Below are positions 9,219 through 19,376 of a DNA stretch of 38,238 bases, piece by piece (positions within the stretch are counted from its first letter, which is position 1; each line of letters begins with the position of its first letter). Source of the stretch: Oceanisphaera arctica (GTDB taxonomy: Bacteria > Pseudomonadota > Gammaproteobacteria > Enterobacterales > Aeromonadaceae). The stretch lies in NCBI RefSeq assembly GCF_002936955.1, contig NZ_MPZM01000027.1, positions 1 through 38,238 on the forward strand, in the 5' to 3' direction. A program made the translations under genes and the position numbers. The notes beneath the pieces were generated by a model. The model saw only the letters and a list, made by a program, of their open reading frames with translations, ran no database searches and was not told where the DNA came from.

Positions 9219-10328
9219 TTATCTGAGAATCTCTGAAAGGCGCTGGGTTTCATTTTTTTGGGAAAAAATTGCTTGGGCCAGAGAGATATTGCTACGGGCT
9301 AGTTCGATTTCTTGGTTGAAATTATTCAGTATCATATTGATTAACTCTCGAACGTGATCTACGTCCTTGTCTCTGGCTATATGCATGTGGAACCCCAATT
9401 TTTCGAATTCGGGAAATACTGTGTTGTCGTATGTGATGCAGATTAAACCATTACCCAAGGCTTCAATCAGGGCATTAGACAAACCTTCACCGTGACTCGG
9501 AAACAGGAAGATAGAAGCATCGTGGAATAGTTTCTGAGGGTGTGGGTGATGGCCTATTAGCTCGACCTGAGTTTCTAGTTTTCTCTTTTGTATTTCAGCC
9601 TTCAACTGCGCTAGATAACTTGGATCGTTTTCCGCTCCGACCAGTTTCAGCGGAAGCTCTGTACCTGAAATCGCAATTAAAGCATCGAGTTGTCCTTTTC
9701 CATTCGCTATTCTGCCGACATGTATGGCTTTTTTAATAGGGATGACTGGCGACTCTGGTAAAAAATCGGTGCTGGTGTAGATAACACCTATGCTAGCTTG
9801 GCGAGCTATGGGTATGATGAGTTCTATATTTTTCCGCAAATGCTCACTGATACACAGATGGTAGTTGACCCTGCTATAAAACCAGCGATGCAGAAGATCT
9901 TTTTTGCTGCTGGACATAGTGGTGCCGTATCTGACAATCAACTGGACTTGAGGTAAACCGAGTAGGGCAAAGTAAATAGATTTTATTTCCGAAGTGCCAA
10001 GGAAAATGATATTTTTAACATGTCCACTTTTCACTATTCGTCGCAGTTGCCATATTAGGCTCAGGCTCAATTTGGTCTTGAAATCTATTTCTTGATATTG
10101 AATCCCAGCTTGTTGTGCCTGCCGAGAAATAAAGCTGTCGCGCTTGCATACCAGTAAGGTCGAAATATTTGCACCGGCAAGTCCTCGGGCCATTTTAATA
10201 GCATCCAGCTCCATACCACCAGCAAAGTGAGACAGGCATAGAACCACGACATCATACCGGTTGCTAATCATATTGGAACTGTCAGTCATATCGAATTCAT
10301 CATAGTTATCGTGCTTTCCTGAACACAT
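9219..10328 (-). CDS. Glycosyltransferase family 4 protein, AT-rich
   Basis: GT-B retaining glycosyltransferase, 369 residues. LSHFAGGMELDAIKMARGLA resembles the acceptor-side loop of family 4. The C-terminal half has HVGRIANGKGQLDALIA and FLFPSHGEGLSNALIEALG, with the conserved glutamates of the donor site. Sugar specificity is unknown; an outer-core or O-antigen-like hexose is a reasonable guess. ATG 10328 is preferred because GGGGGA precedes it and the gene then overlaps wahA by 23 bases; ATG 10289 is an alternative. Its base composition is clearly more AT-rich than its neighbours, suggesting acquisition or replacement by transfer. Confidence 0.8.
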   Translation of the reverse strand: MCSGKHDNYDEFDMTDSSNMISNRYDVVVLCLSHFAGGMELDAIKMARGLAGANISTLLVCKRDSFISRQAQQAGIQYQEIDFKTKLSLSLIWQLRRIVKSGHVKNIIFLGTSEIKSIYFALLGLPQVQLIVRYGTTMSSSKKDLLHRWFYSRVNYHLCISEHLRKNIELIIPIARQASIGVIYTSTDFLPESPVIPIKKAIHVGRIANGKGQLDALIAISGTELPLKLVGAENDPSYLAQLKAEIQKRKLETQVELIGHHPHPQKLFHDASIFLFPSHGEGLSNALIEALGNGLICITYDNTVFPEFEKLGFHMHIARDKDVDHVRELINMILNNFNQEIELARSNISLAQAIFSQKNETQRLSEILR

Positions 10329-12072
10329 AATTCCCCCGGATCTTCCGCCACAGGCCGAACACGTCGGTGCGTGGGAAGATGGCGATACGACGAATTTGAT
10401 AGGGGTCTTCGTGCATGGCGAGGGGGCCGCTGTCGGTGGCTACCGCGAAGGGGTAGTCCAGCTCTTGGGCTAAATCTTTGCTGTCCTGATTATGGCTGCC
10501 GAACGGGTAGGCGAAAGAGGACAGTTTCTGGTCCAGTAGCTGCTCCAGTTGTTCCTTGTTTTCGGCAATTTCGTGGCGCTGGGCGTCTTTATCCAGGGTG
10601 TTCAGGTGCGGGTGGGTCAGGGTGTGACCACCAAATTCCACCAGGCCGGAGTCGGCCATTTCCTTTATCTGGGCCGGGCTCATCAGCTCTACCCGCTTTT
10701 CCGGGTTGTCCGGAATTTCCACGTCCCAGCGGTTGAACTGCTCGCCGGTCACCATGTAAATCACCGCCTTGAAGCCGTACTTTTTCAGCAGCGGAAACAG
10801 CAGCTCGTAGTTGTCTTTATAACCATCGTCGACGGTGATGATGATGTACTTCTTGCCGGACTCCAGCCGGCTGGCCATGCCCCGTTCGGCCAGATCAGCG
10901 AAGGTGAGGGTCTCAAAGCCCAGCCGTTTGAGCAGTTTGAAGTGCTTTTCCAGCATATTGACGTGCATATAGGTACCATGTACGCCTTTTTCGCTGTCAT
11001 CCCTGATGAAGCGATGGTACATGATGATGGGCACTTCCCGGCGCAGCCGGTGCACGTAAACGCTCTGGTAATGCTGCTCCAGCTGGTCGGCTACGGCTTT
11101 CAGGTCGTAGTTCGCCCTTACCCGCGCGGCCAGAGCGGTAGCGTCGTAGCCGGCATTCAGGGCGGCGGCAATTCGGGCGGGCAGGGCGGCGAAGTCGATA
11201 TCCAGATCCTTTGGCCCTATATCACCGAAATTGCTCGCCATGACCGCATCCAGATTGTCGGCGGTAACCAGGCCGGGGGCCTGTGCTTCGCCCACGGCAA
11301 ACACCGGGCGCTCCATCAGAACGGACTCCATGGCCACCCGGCCGGCACCGATCACCAGATCCGAGGCCGCCATAAGGGCCGGTACATCCTGCACATAGCC
11401 CAGAAAGTTCACCTGACCTTTGAAACGCTCGAACCGCTCCGGGATTTGCGAGCCGGAGGCGATCTGCACCCGGTATTTTTCCAGATCCAGGCATTCGTCC
11501 AGCAGCCGGTAGCACAAGTCGCCCTTCGGGCCGCTGAGCCGACCTATGATGCTGATCACCGGCTTGTCGTTTGTCGGTACCGGTACGGGCCGATACTGCT
11601 CGGTATTGATGCCGTTGCGGCCGATGGCAATCAGCTCGGGTGCTACCCCCAGGCTGCTGATGAGCTGATCCCGCACCGCTTCGCACACCGCCAGCGCCCG
11701 GTCGCCCAGGGCATGGAATTTCTTGCGCGAGGCATGCACCGGCTGGCGGCCGTGCACAGTGGTGATCATGGGAGTACCGGTCAGCTTGCAGGCCACATGG
11801 CAGCTCCAGCTGGAGGCCCGGCTGTGAGCGTGAACCAGCTGGATGCGGTGCTTCTTGATCAGATAGATCAGGTAGCCCACATGCCAGAACCGGCGAGGTA
11901 CACTGCGCTTGTTGAAGCGCAGCTTGAAATACTCGCCCTGGTGCGGTTTGGTCAGGGTGTCGGAGACATAAAACACCCTGCGCCCACGCCGGGTGAGTTC
12001 GTCACCCACGGTAGTGGCATAGACTTCGGCCCCGGTCACTTCCAGCTGGGACAGCGCCATCAATATATTCAT
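10306..12072 (-). CDS. wahA: Bifunctional LPS core glycosyltransferase / polysaccharide deacetylase (WahA type)
   Basis: Two-domain protein of 588 residues. Residues 1-340 are a family 4 GT-B transferase (N-terminal ALSQLEVTGAEVYATTVGDE, central ISIIGRLSGPKGD, then GAGRVAMESVLMERPVFAVG). Residues 346-588 are a carbohydrate esterase 4 (NodB) domain with PIIMYHRF, the metal-binding TVDDGYKDN (D415, D416), HTLTHPH (H483, H487) and SFAYPFGS. The same fusion, WahA, is known from Aeromonas LPS cores, where one domain adds GlcNAc and the other deacetylates it to GlcN. That activity is inferred here from architecture and locus. It lies 25 bases after hldD and overlaps the GT4 gene. Confidence 0.85.
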   Translation of the reverse strand: MNILMALSQLEVTGAEVYATTVGDELTRRGRRVFYVSDTLTKPHQGEYFKLRFNKRSVPRRFWHVGYLIYLIKKHRIQLVHAHSRASSWSCHVACKLTGTPMITTVHGRQPVHASRKKFHALGDRALAVCEAVRDQLISSLGVAPELIAIGRNGINTEQYRPVPVPTNDKPVISIIGRLSGPKGDLCYRLLDECLDLEKYRVQIASGSQIPERFERFKGQVNFLGYVQDVPALMAASDLVIGAGRVAMESVLMERPVFAVGEAQAPGLVTADNLDAVMASNFGDIGPKDLDIDFAALPARIAAALNAGYDATALAARVRANYDLKAVADQLEQHYQSVYVHRLRREVPIIMYHRFIRDDSEKGVHGTYMHVNMLEKHFKLLKRLGFETLTFADLAERGMASRLESGKKYIIITVDDGYKDNYELLFPLLKKYGFKAVIYMVTGEQFNRWDVEIPDNPEKRVELMSPAQIKEMADSGLVEFGGHTLTHPHLNTLDKDAQRHEIAENKEQLEQLLDQKLSSFAYPFGSHNQDSKDLAQELDYPFAVATDSGPLAMHEDPYQIRRIAIFPRTDVFGLWRKIRGNYVFRKAR

Positions 12073-12097
12073 GCGGTATTCCGTGTCGGGCCTGTGG

Positions 12098-13051
12098 TTA
12101 CTTGTTCAGCCACGCCATGTATTCGCTCACGCCTTCGGCCACGGTCTTGAAGTCGTGGGGATAGCCGGCGGCGCGCAGTTTGGTGAGATCCGCCTGGGTA
12201 AAGCTCTGGTAGCGACCCTTCAGCTGCTCGGGGAAGGGGATATATTCTATCTCTCCCTTGCCGTGATGTTTGATCACCGCCTCGGCTACGTTCTGGAACG
12301 GTTCTGCCCGGCCGGTGCCACAGTTGTAGATGCCGGACACTTCCGGGTTCTGCCAGAACCACAGGTTCACCCGGCAGACATCGCTGACATAGATGAAATC
12401 GCGCATCTGGCCGCCGTTGGGGAAACCGTCACAACCTTCGAACAGCTTGGGGTTTTCGTCCTTGTGCAACTGGGTGTTGAGATGGAAGGCCACACTGGAC
12501 ATGCCACCCTTGTGTTGTTCGCGCGGGCCATAGACGTTGAAATACTTGAGGCCCACTACCTGAGAGTTGATCTCGGGCATCAGGCGGCGCACATACTGGT
12601 CGAACAACTGCTTGGAATAGCCGTAAACGTTGAGTGGCTGCTCGTACTGCGGCTCTTCGATGAAGTTGTCGTTGCGCCCGCCGTAGGTGGCGGCGGAAGA
12701 GGCATAAATGAAGGGGATTTCCCGCTCCAGGCAGTAGTGCAGCAAGTCTTTGGAATATTGATAGTTGTTTTCCATCATGAACTTGCCGTCCCACTCTGTG
12801 GTGGCCGAGCAGGCGCCTTCATGAAAGATCACTTCGATGCCGCCCCATTCCTCGAATTCATCACCGGAAAAAATACGTTGAATAAACTCGTCTTTGTCGA
12901 GGTAGTCGGCGATGGTCAGGTCGACCAGGTTGACGAACTTGGTGCCATCGGTGAGGTCGTCGACGACTACCACATCGGTGCGCCCCTGGTCGTTGAGGGT
13001 TTTTACCAGATTACTGCCGATAAAGCCGGCGCCGCCAGTCACAATGATCAT
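12098..13051 (-). CDS. hldD: ADP-L-glycero-D-manno-heptose 6-epimerase
   Basis: Converts ADP-D-glycero-D-manno-heptose to the L,D form used by the heptosyltransferases of this locus; short-chain dehydrogenase/epimerase with bound NADP. It has 317 residues (E. coli 310). The Rossmann motif [10 protein letters not shown] is at residues 5-14. The catalytic YGYSK pair is Y143 and K147, following SSAATYGG. The start at 13051 places the nucleotide-binding strand at the very N-terminus as in the family; longer in-frame starts upstream add unrelated residues. It is the first gene of the leftward LPS operon and diverges from the TetR-family gene. Confidence 0.97.
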   Translation of the reverse strand: MIIVTGGAGFIGSNLVKTLNDQGRTDVVVVDDLTDGTKFVNLVDLTIADYLDKDEFIQRIFSGDEFEEWGGIEVIFHEGACSATTEWDGKFMMENNYQYSKDLLHYCLEREIPFIYASSAATYGGRNDNFIEEPQYEQPLNVYGYSKQLFDQYVRRLMPEINSQVVGLKYFNVYGPREQHKGGMSSVAFHLNTQLHKDENPKLFEGCDGFPNGGQMRDFIYVSDVCRVNLWFWQNPEVSGIYNCGTGRAEPFQNVAEAVIKHHGKGEIEYIPFPEQLKGRYQSFTQADLTKLRAAGYPHDFKTVAEGVSEYMAWLNK

Positions 13052-13194
13052 CGCTTTCTGCCTCTTGCTGGCCGGAACCTGTCCGGCTGAACGAAGTGAA
13101 ATAAAGCCAAAGTTTACCATGCTTGTGCGGCAGAAAACTAACCCGTCGGCCTGTGTTACTATTCAGAGATGGCATTGAGCATTTGGTTAACAGG

Positions 13195-13857
13195 ATGAAA
13201 ACCAAGGATCGTATCGTGGCTGACGCCCTGCTGCTGTTTAACGAGCAGGGGGAGTCGAATGTAACCACCAACCATATTGCCGCGCATCTGGGGATTAGTC
13301 CGGGTAATCTCTATTACCACTTTCGCAACAAGAGCGACATTATTCACCGTATTTTCCTGCAATATAGCGACCACTTGCGTAAAAGTTTCACGCCCGCCAC
13401 CGGCTCGGCCAACGCCAGCCCGGCGGTGTGGTTTCATTATCTGGACGCCATTTTCTATGTGATGTGGGAGTTCCGTTTCTTCTACGCCAACCTCAACGAT
13501 ATCTTGCAGCGGGATCCCGAGTTGCATCTGCAGTATCTGGCGGTACAGCAGGAGCTGACGGTGAACCTGCAGGCCCTGTTGCGCGAGATGAACGCCCAGC
13601 GGGTGCTGGCGATTCCCGATGAGGAAATCGAGCCCCTGACCGAGGTGCTGCGTATGGTCGTGTCGTTCTGGGTCAGCTACCAGTCGGCCCAGTCGATGAC
13701 CCCGCGCATCAGTCAGGCGGTGCTCTATCAGGGAGTGGCCCGGGTGCTGTTGTTGCTCAAACCCTACTTTCACCCGGAGCAGGGACTCGAACTGGCAACA
13801 CTCATGACACATTATCAGGCGTTGGGCGCCGCTCCCAGTGATCCCTTTCACAAATAG
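13195..13857 (+). CDS. TetR/AcrR family transcriptional regulator
   Basis: DNA-binding regulator of 220 residues. The TetR_N helix-turn-helix spans about residues 5-50 with VTTNHIAAHLGISPGNLYYH and HFRNKSDII. The C-terminal region (about 75-210) is all-helical and matches the TetR subgroup whose recognition helix reads SPGNLYYHF, common in marine gammaproteobacteria. The ligand is unknown. ATG 13195 gives the standard family N-terminus MKTKDRIVADALLLFNEQG. It lies divergent from hldD and 95 bases upstream of kbl-tdh; it might control either or its own gene, which sequence alone does not show. Confidence 0.85.
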   Translation: MKTKDRIVADALLLFNEQGESNVTTNHIAAHLGISPGNLYYHFRNKSDIIHRIFLQYSDHLRKSFTPATGSANASPAVWFHYLDAIFYVMWEFRFFYANLNDILQRDPELHLQYLAVQQELTVNLQALLREMNAQRVLAIPDEEIEPLTEVLRMVVSFWVSYQSAQSMTPRISQAVLYQGVARVLLLLKPYFHPEQGLELATLMTHYQALGAAPSDPFHK

Positions 13858-13952
13858 GATAAAGTTTGGAATATGTTATGAGTGTTCGGTGTTTAAGTAG
13901 TAAAATGGTCTGAATTAAATCCAGATAGCCAGATTGATAGCGGGAGTTCATT

Positions 13953-15143
13953 ATGTCATCGGCATTTTATGCTTATTTATCCGAGCAGTTAGCGCAAACC
14001 AAAGCAGAGGGGCTCTACAAGAAGGAGCGGGTGATCACCTCGGCCCAGAACGCCGCCATCGAGGTAGGCCAGCGGGAGGTAATCAACTTCTGCGCCAATA
14101 ACTATCTGGGGTTGGCCAATCATCCCGAGCTGGTCGATGCGGCCAAACAGGGGCTGAACAGCCACGGTTTCGGCATGGCCTCGGTGCGCTTCATCTGCGG
14201 CACCCAGGATCTGCACAAGCAACTGGAAGCCGACCTGTCCGCCTTTCTGGGCATGGAAGACACCATTCTTTATACCTCCTGTTTTGATGCCAATGCAGGT
14301 CTGTTTGAAACTCTGCTGGGCCCGGAAGATGCCATTATTTCCGATGCCCTCAATCACGCTTCCATCATCGACGGCGTGCGTCTGTGCAAGGCCAAACGTT
14401 ACCGCTACGCCAACAACGACATGGCCGAGCTGGAAGCCCGGCTGCAGCAGGCGGACGCCGACGGCGCCCGCTTCAAGCTGATTGCCACCGACGGCGTCTT
14501 CTCGATGGATGGCGTTATCGCCAACCTCGGGGGCATCTGTGATCTGGCGGACAAATACAATGCCATGGTGATGGTGGACGATTCCCATGCGGTCGGCTTC
14601 GTCGGTGAGCAGGGCCGAGGCACCCCGGAATTCTGCGACGTGATGGACAGGGTCGACATCATCACCGGTACCCTGGGTAAGGCCCTGGGCGGTGCGTCCG
14701 GCGGTTATACCTCGGGCAAGAAGGAAGTGATCGACTGGCTGCGTCAGCGTTCACGTCCTTACCTGTTCTCCAACTCGGTGGCACCGGCCATAGTCGCGGC
14801 TTCCATCAAGGTGCTGGAAATGCTGAAAAACGGCGACAGCCTGCGCAACAAGGTGCGGGAAAACAGCGCCTATTTCCGTGAGCAGATGAGCGCCGCCGGT
14901 TTTACTCTGGCGGGGCAGGACCACGCCATTATTCCGGTGATGCTGGGCGATGCCGCCCTGGCGGCCCAGATGTCTGACAAGCTGCTGGAGCGGGGCATTT
15001 ATGTCATCGGCTTCTCCTTCCCTGTGGTGCCCAAGGGTCAGGCTCGTATTCGCACCCAGATGTCGGCGGCCCACAGCCGCGAACAGCTGGATAAGGCCAT
15101 TGCCGCCTTTATCGACGTTGGCCGCGAGCTGGGTATCATTTAA
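13953..15143 (+). CDS. kbl: Glycine C-acetyltransferase (2-amino-3-ketobutyrate CoA ligase)
   Basis: PLP enzyme that cleaves 2-amino-3-ketobutyrate with CoA to glycine and acetyl-CoA, the second step of threonine breakdown; 396 residues, a homodimer in the alpha-oxoamine synthase family. The active-site lysine is in [13 protein letters not shown]. Other family motifs are [23 protein letters not shown] and [16 protein letters not shown] seven bases ahead of the ATG is its ribosome binding site. It is followed 13 bases later by tdh, which makes its substrate; the product may be channelled, since 2-amino-3-ketobutyrate decays quickly. Confidence 0.98.
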   Translation: MSSAFYAYLSEQLAQTKAEGLYKKERVITSAQNAAIEVGQREVINFCANNYLGLANHPELVDAAKQGLNSHGFGMASVRFICGTQDLHKQLEADLSAFLGMEDTILYTSCFDANAGLFETLLGPEDAIISDALNHASIIDGVRLCKAKRYRYANNDMAELEARLQQADADGARFKLIATDGVFSMDGVIANLGGICDLADKYNAMVMVDDSHAVGFVGEQGRGTPEFCDVMDRVDIITGTLGKALGGASGGYTSGKKEVIDWLRQRSRPYLFSNSVAPAIVAASIKVLEMLKNGDSLRNKVRENSAYFREQMSAAGFTLAGQDHAIIPVMLGDAALAAQMSDKLLERGIYVIGFSFPVVPKGQARIRTQMSAAHSREQLDKAIAAFIDVGRELGII

Positions 15144-15156
15144 GGAGATCATGTTC

Positions 15157-16182
<1,026 letters not shown>

Positions 16183-16194
16183 GCGTCACACTAA

Positions 16195-16225
16195 GGGGAT
16201 GGGCGCCATGCAGGCGCTCATCCCC
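16195..16225 (+). terminator. Strong hairpin after tdh, probable transcript end
   Basis: GGGGATGGGCGCC (16195-16207) pairs with GGCGCTCATCCCC (16213-16225) around the loop ATGCA: 13 pairs with one G-U. No T run follows, so it is not a canonical intrinsic terminator. It may stop RNA degradation or work with Rho. It begins 12 bases after the tdh stop. Confidence 0.6.
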
Positions 16226-16365
16226 GAGCTTCTCTAGATATCCCTTATCAATCCTTCATGCCAGCCTGTACTCTGGTCTTCGATCATTCGGCCCAGGGCT
16301 GGTTGCTCGTTCATACCAACCTGTAAAACTAACTGGTTTGTTTAGCTGCCCTTTAAAGGTCGAAC

Positions 16366-16592
16366 GAAGGGTCAACTCCACCGACACGCCTTAATAATGC
16401 CACTCATCATTTCAGCCTACTGCGAACATTCACTGGATGTTCGGTCAGACTGAAATGGTTCGTCTCGGCGAGGCAAGCTCGCCCCATGCACGCTCAGCAC
16501 ATGACGTCCGACCGCCAAGGATGGCGGGAGTGTCAGCATTGCAGGAGCCTTTGTTGACCTGTCATGTGATGGTCGCTGGAGTAGAACCCTTC
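16366..16592. repeat. Palindromic intergenic repeat, copy B (long form)
   Basis: About 227 bases bounded by GAAGGGTCAACTCCACCGAC and its imperfect complement ending in GGAGTAGAACCCTTC. It contains three further hairpins in order: CGAACAT/ATGTTCG (16423-16443), GGCGAG/CTCGCC (16467-16483) and CCGCCA/TGGCGG (16512-16527). The same hairpins occur in the same order in copy C read on the minus strand, so B and C are full-length members of one family in opposite orientation. Confidence 0.85.
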
Positions 16593-16686
16593 ATCCGCCC
16601 CTCTGCTGCGGAGCCGCCTGTTGCCTCTTCTTGAACACCGAGTGGTCCGCAGGCATCTCCTATAGACGACGCCGATGTATCAGGGA

Positions 16687-16786
16687 GGGCAAAGGGATCT
16701 GCTCCACCGACCTTCTGTTTCATGGATGAAACAGAGAGCGTACAGGGAGGTATTCATAGCGAGTCGGCGGAGCGGGCGCTTTGGCC
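16687..16786. repeat. Palindromic intergenic repeat, copy D (divergent short form)
   Basis: About 100 bases with related ends: GGGCAAAGGGATCTGCTCCA at the left and the imperfect complement of that pattern ending in GCGCTTTGGCC at the right. The core differs from copies A-C and holds an 8-base-pair hairpin, CTGTTTCA/TGAAACAG (16715-16734), followed by AGAGCGTACAGGGAGGTATT. It shares the terminal consensus but not the internal hairpins, so it may be a second subfamily. Confidence 0.65.
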
Positions 16787-16830
16787 GAAGTATCGCACCT
16801 GCCGAAAGCCGGCCCCGATCCGCGCCCTGC

Positions 16831-16858
16831 TTCACAATCCTCGGATTTAGGTTATAAC
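16831..16858 (+). promoter_or_regulatory. Sigma-70 promoter for livJ
   Basis: TTCACA (16831-16836) and TATAAC (16853-16858) are separated by 16 bases, each matching five of six consensus positions. This would give a leader of about 100 bases before livJ. The leader contains a stem-loop (GCGAA/TTCGC at 16868-16883, flanked by GTGTCAT and ATGGCACAC) and a second hairpin (GCCGGAG/CTTCGGC, 16921-16937). Confidence 0.55.
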
Positions 16859-16967
16859 TGGTGTCATGCGAAGCACATTTCGCTTGTGAAAATGGCACAC
16901 TCAGGTTAGAAAAAGAGCAGGCCGGAGCCTCTTCGGCGCAAGAACTCAATGGACAGAGGGACGTTAG

Positions 16968-18083
16968 ATGATCACATGGAACAAGAAAGCGGTTGCGGCG
17001 GCGGTGTCTGTCGCCCTGGGTTATGGTGCCGTGTTTGCCGCCTCGGCGGAAACCGTCAAGGTGGCCATTGCAGGTCCGGTGACCGGAGCCGTGGCCCAGT
17101 ATGGTGACATGCAGTTTACCGGTGGCCGCATGGCGGTCGAGATGCTCAACAAATCCGGCGCCTTGGGTGACTACACCCTGGAAGCGGTGGAATACGATGA
17201 TGCCTGCGATCCCAAGCAGGCGGTGGCGGTGGCCAACCGGGTGGTCAACGATGGCGTGCAGTTTGTGGTGGGCCACCTGTGCTCCGACAGCACACTGCCG
17301 GCCTCGGATGTGTATGACGACGAAGGTATTCTGATGATTACCCCGGCGTCCACCAACCCGGTCATTACTGAACGGGATCTGGAATTCGTGATGCGAACCA
17401 TAGGTCTCGACAGCGATCAGGGCCCTACCGCCGCCCGTTACATTCTCGAGCAGGTCAAGCCCGAGCGCATCGCGGTGATCCACGACAAGAAACAATACGG
17501 TGAAGGTCTGGCGTCCAGCGTACGTGATGCGCTGAAAGAGGCCAGTGTCGAGGTGGTGGCCTATGAAGGGGTGACCTCGGGCGACAAGGACTTCTCTACA
17601 CTGATCGCCAAGCTGCAGCGTGACAAGGTCGACTTCGTCTATTATGGCGGCTATCACCCCGAACTGGGGCTTATTTTGCGCCAATCAGCCGAGAAAGGCT
17701 TCAAGGCTCGCTTCATGGGGCCCGAGGGCGTAGGTCATAAAGACATTACCTCCATCGCCGGTGACGCCTCCGACGGTCTGCTGGTCACTCTGCCCAAGAA
17801 ATACGATCTGGACCCAGCCAACGCCCCCGTGGTGCAGGCTATTCAGGCCAAAGGCGAAGATCCATCCGGTCCCTTCGTCTGGACTACCTATGCGGCGGTA
17901 GAAGCCATTGCCGAAGGCATAAAGCGCGCGGGTACCGATCCGGAAGCGGTGGCCAAGGCCCTGCGTGCCGAGCCGGTGAACACCGTGATGGGTCCGCTGA
18001 GCTGGGATGACAAAGGCGATCTGCTGGGCTTCGAGTTCGGCGTGTTCGAATGGCACAAGGACGGTTCTTCTACCCAGATGTAA
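16968..18083 (+). CDS. livJ: Branched-chain amino acid ABC transporter, periplasmic binding protein
   Basis: Periplasmic receptor that captures leucine, isoleucine and valine for the LivHMGF importer; 371 residues. A signal peptide spans about residues 1-28 ([20 protein letters not shown], ending AASA-E). The mature protein closely follows E. coli LivJ/Liv[45 protein letters not shown] (the two cysteines form the known disulfide in E. coli), and [10 protein letters not shown]. Whether it is J or K type cannot be told; only one copy is present. AGAGGG precedes the ATG. It is separated from livH by 369 bases holding repeat copy C, which may set it apart in expression level. Confidence 0.95.
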   Translation: MITWNKKAVAAAVSVALGYGAVFAASAETVKVAIAGPVTGAVAQYGDMQFTGGRMAVEMLNKSGALGDYTLEAVEYDDACDPKQAVAVANRVVNDGVQFVVGHLCSDSTLPASDVYDDEGILMITPASTNPVITERDLEFVMRTIGLDSDQGPTAARYILEQVKPERIAVIHDKKQYGEGLASSVRDALKEASVEVVAYEGVTSGDKDFSTLIAKLQRDKVDFVYYGGYHPELGLILRQSAEKGFKARFMGPEGVGHKDITSIAGDASDGLLVTLPKKYDLDPANAPVVQAIQAKGEDPSGPFVWTTYAAVEAIAEGIKRAGTDPEAVAKALRAEPVNTVMGPLSWDDKGDLLGFEFGVFEWHKDGSSTQM

Positions 18084-18118
18084 GTTGGGTTCGGTCTTTT
18101 TCGCCTGATTGGAGAGCA

Positions 18119-18354
18119 GGGCAAAGGGAAGAGCTCCACAGACCGTGACATGCCAGGGCCGGAAAATGCACCTGCCATCCGGCATTTCCGCCATCCATGG
18201 CGGTCAGATGGCATGTCCGAGCTTACATGGGGCGAGCTTGTCTCGCCTTGACGAACAGTCTCTGCTTGAACGAACATCCAGTGAATGTTCGCAGTAAGCT
18301 GAGACAGTGAGTGGCATTTATATGTAGCGTGTCGGTGGAGTTGGCCCTTTGTCC
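18119..18354. repeat. Palindromic intergenic repeat, copy C (long form)
   Basis: About 236 bases between livJ and livH, in reverse orientation to copy B. Ends: GGGCAAAGGG...CTCCACAGAC on the left, GTCGGTGGAGTTGGCCCTTT on the right. Hairpins: CCGCCAT/ATGGCGG (18188-18203), GGCGAG/CTCGCC (18231-18247) and CGAACAT/ATGTTCG (18271-18291). The rest of the 369-base livJ-livH gap (18084-18118 and 18355-18452) shows only the livH ribosome binding site. It could protect the livJ mRNA 3' end or dampen read-through into the permease genes, as REP elements do; untested. Confidence 0.85.
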
Positions 18355-18452
18355 GGCTTCTCTGGATATGTCAGCTCTTGCCAAAAGGGGCAGTTCCCCA
18401 GTTTCGCCCCGCCAGCATTACTTGCTTCGCTCTTACGACAAGGAAAGGTTGT

Positions 18453-19372
<920 letters not shown>

Positions 19373-19376
<4 letters not shown>

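Larger units (their letters stand above)
16183..16967. other. Long tdh-livJ intergenic region
   Basis: 785 bases with no supported gene. In order it holds the tdh hairpin, a featureless AT-moderate stretch (16226-16365), repeat copy B, about 95 bases with nothing recognised (16593-16686), repeat copy D, a promoter (16831-16858) and a roughly 100-base livJ leader. Short open frames here (for example 16437-16634) run through the repeats and have no ribosome binding sites or recognisable protein. Confidence 0.75.

Noticed and set aside
10549-12150. Long plus-strand open frame of 533 residues opposite wahA
   Set aside because: It is the antisense shadow of a well-supported GC-rich gene; its composition is His/Gly/Gln-rich without recognisable motifs and it has no ribosome binding site.
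12071-13090. Plus-strand open frame of 339 residues opposite hldD
   Set aside because: Antisense frame kept open by third-codon GC bias; hldD has all catalytic motifs.
14950-15156. Long N-terminal extension of tdh overlapping kbl
   Set aside because: The extra residues are an out-of-frame reading of kbl; the standard 341-residue start at 15157 has the proper ribosome binding site.
16437-16857. Two small plus-strand frames (65 and 60 residues) in the tdh-livJ gap
   Set aside because: They run through repeat copies B and D, lack ribosome binding sites, and show no recognisable protein.
16366-18354. CRISPR-like array suggested by repeated palindromes
   Set aside because: Repeats are few, long, in both orientations and unevenly spaced around a gene; there are no uniform spacers and no cas genes.
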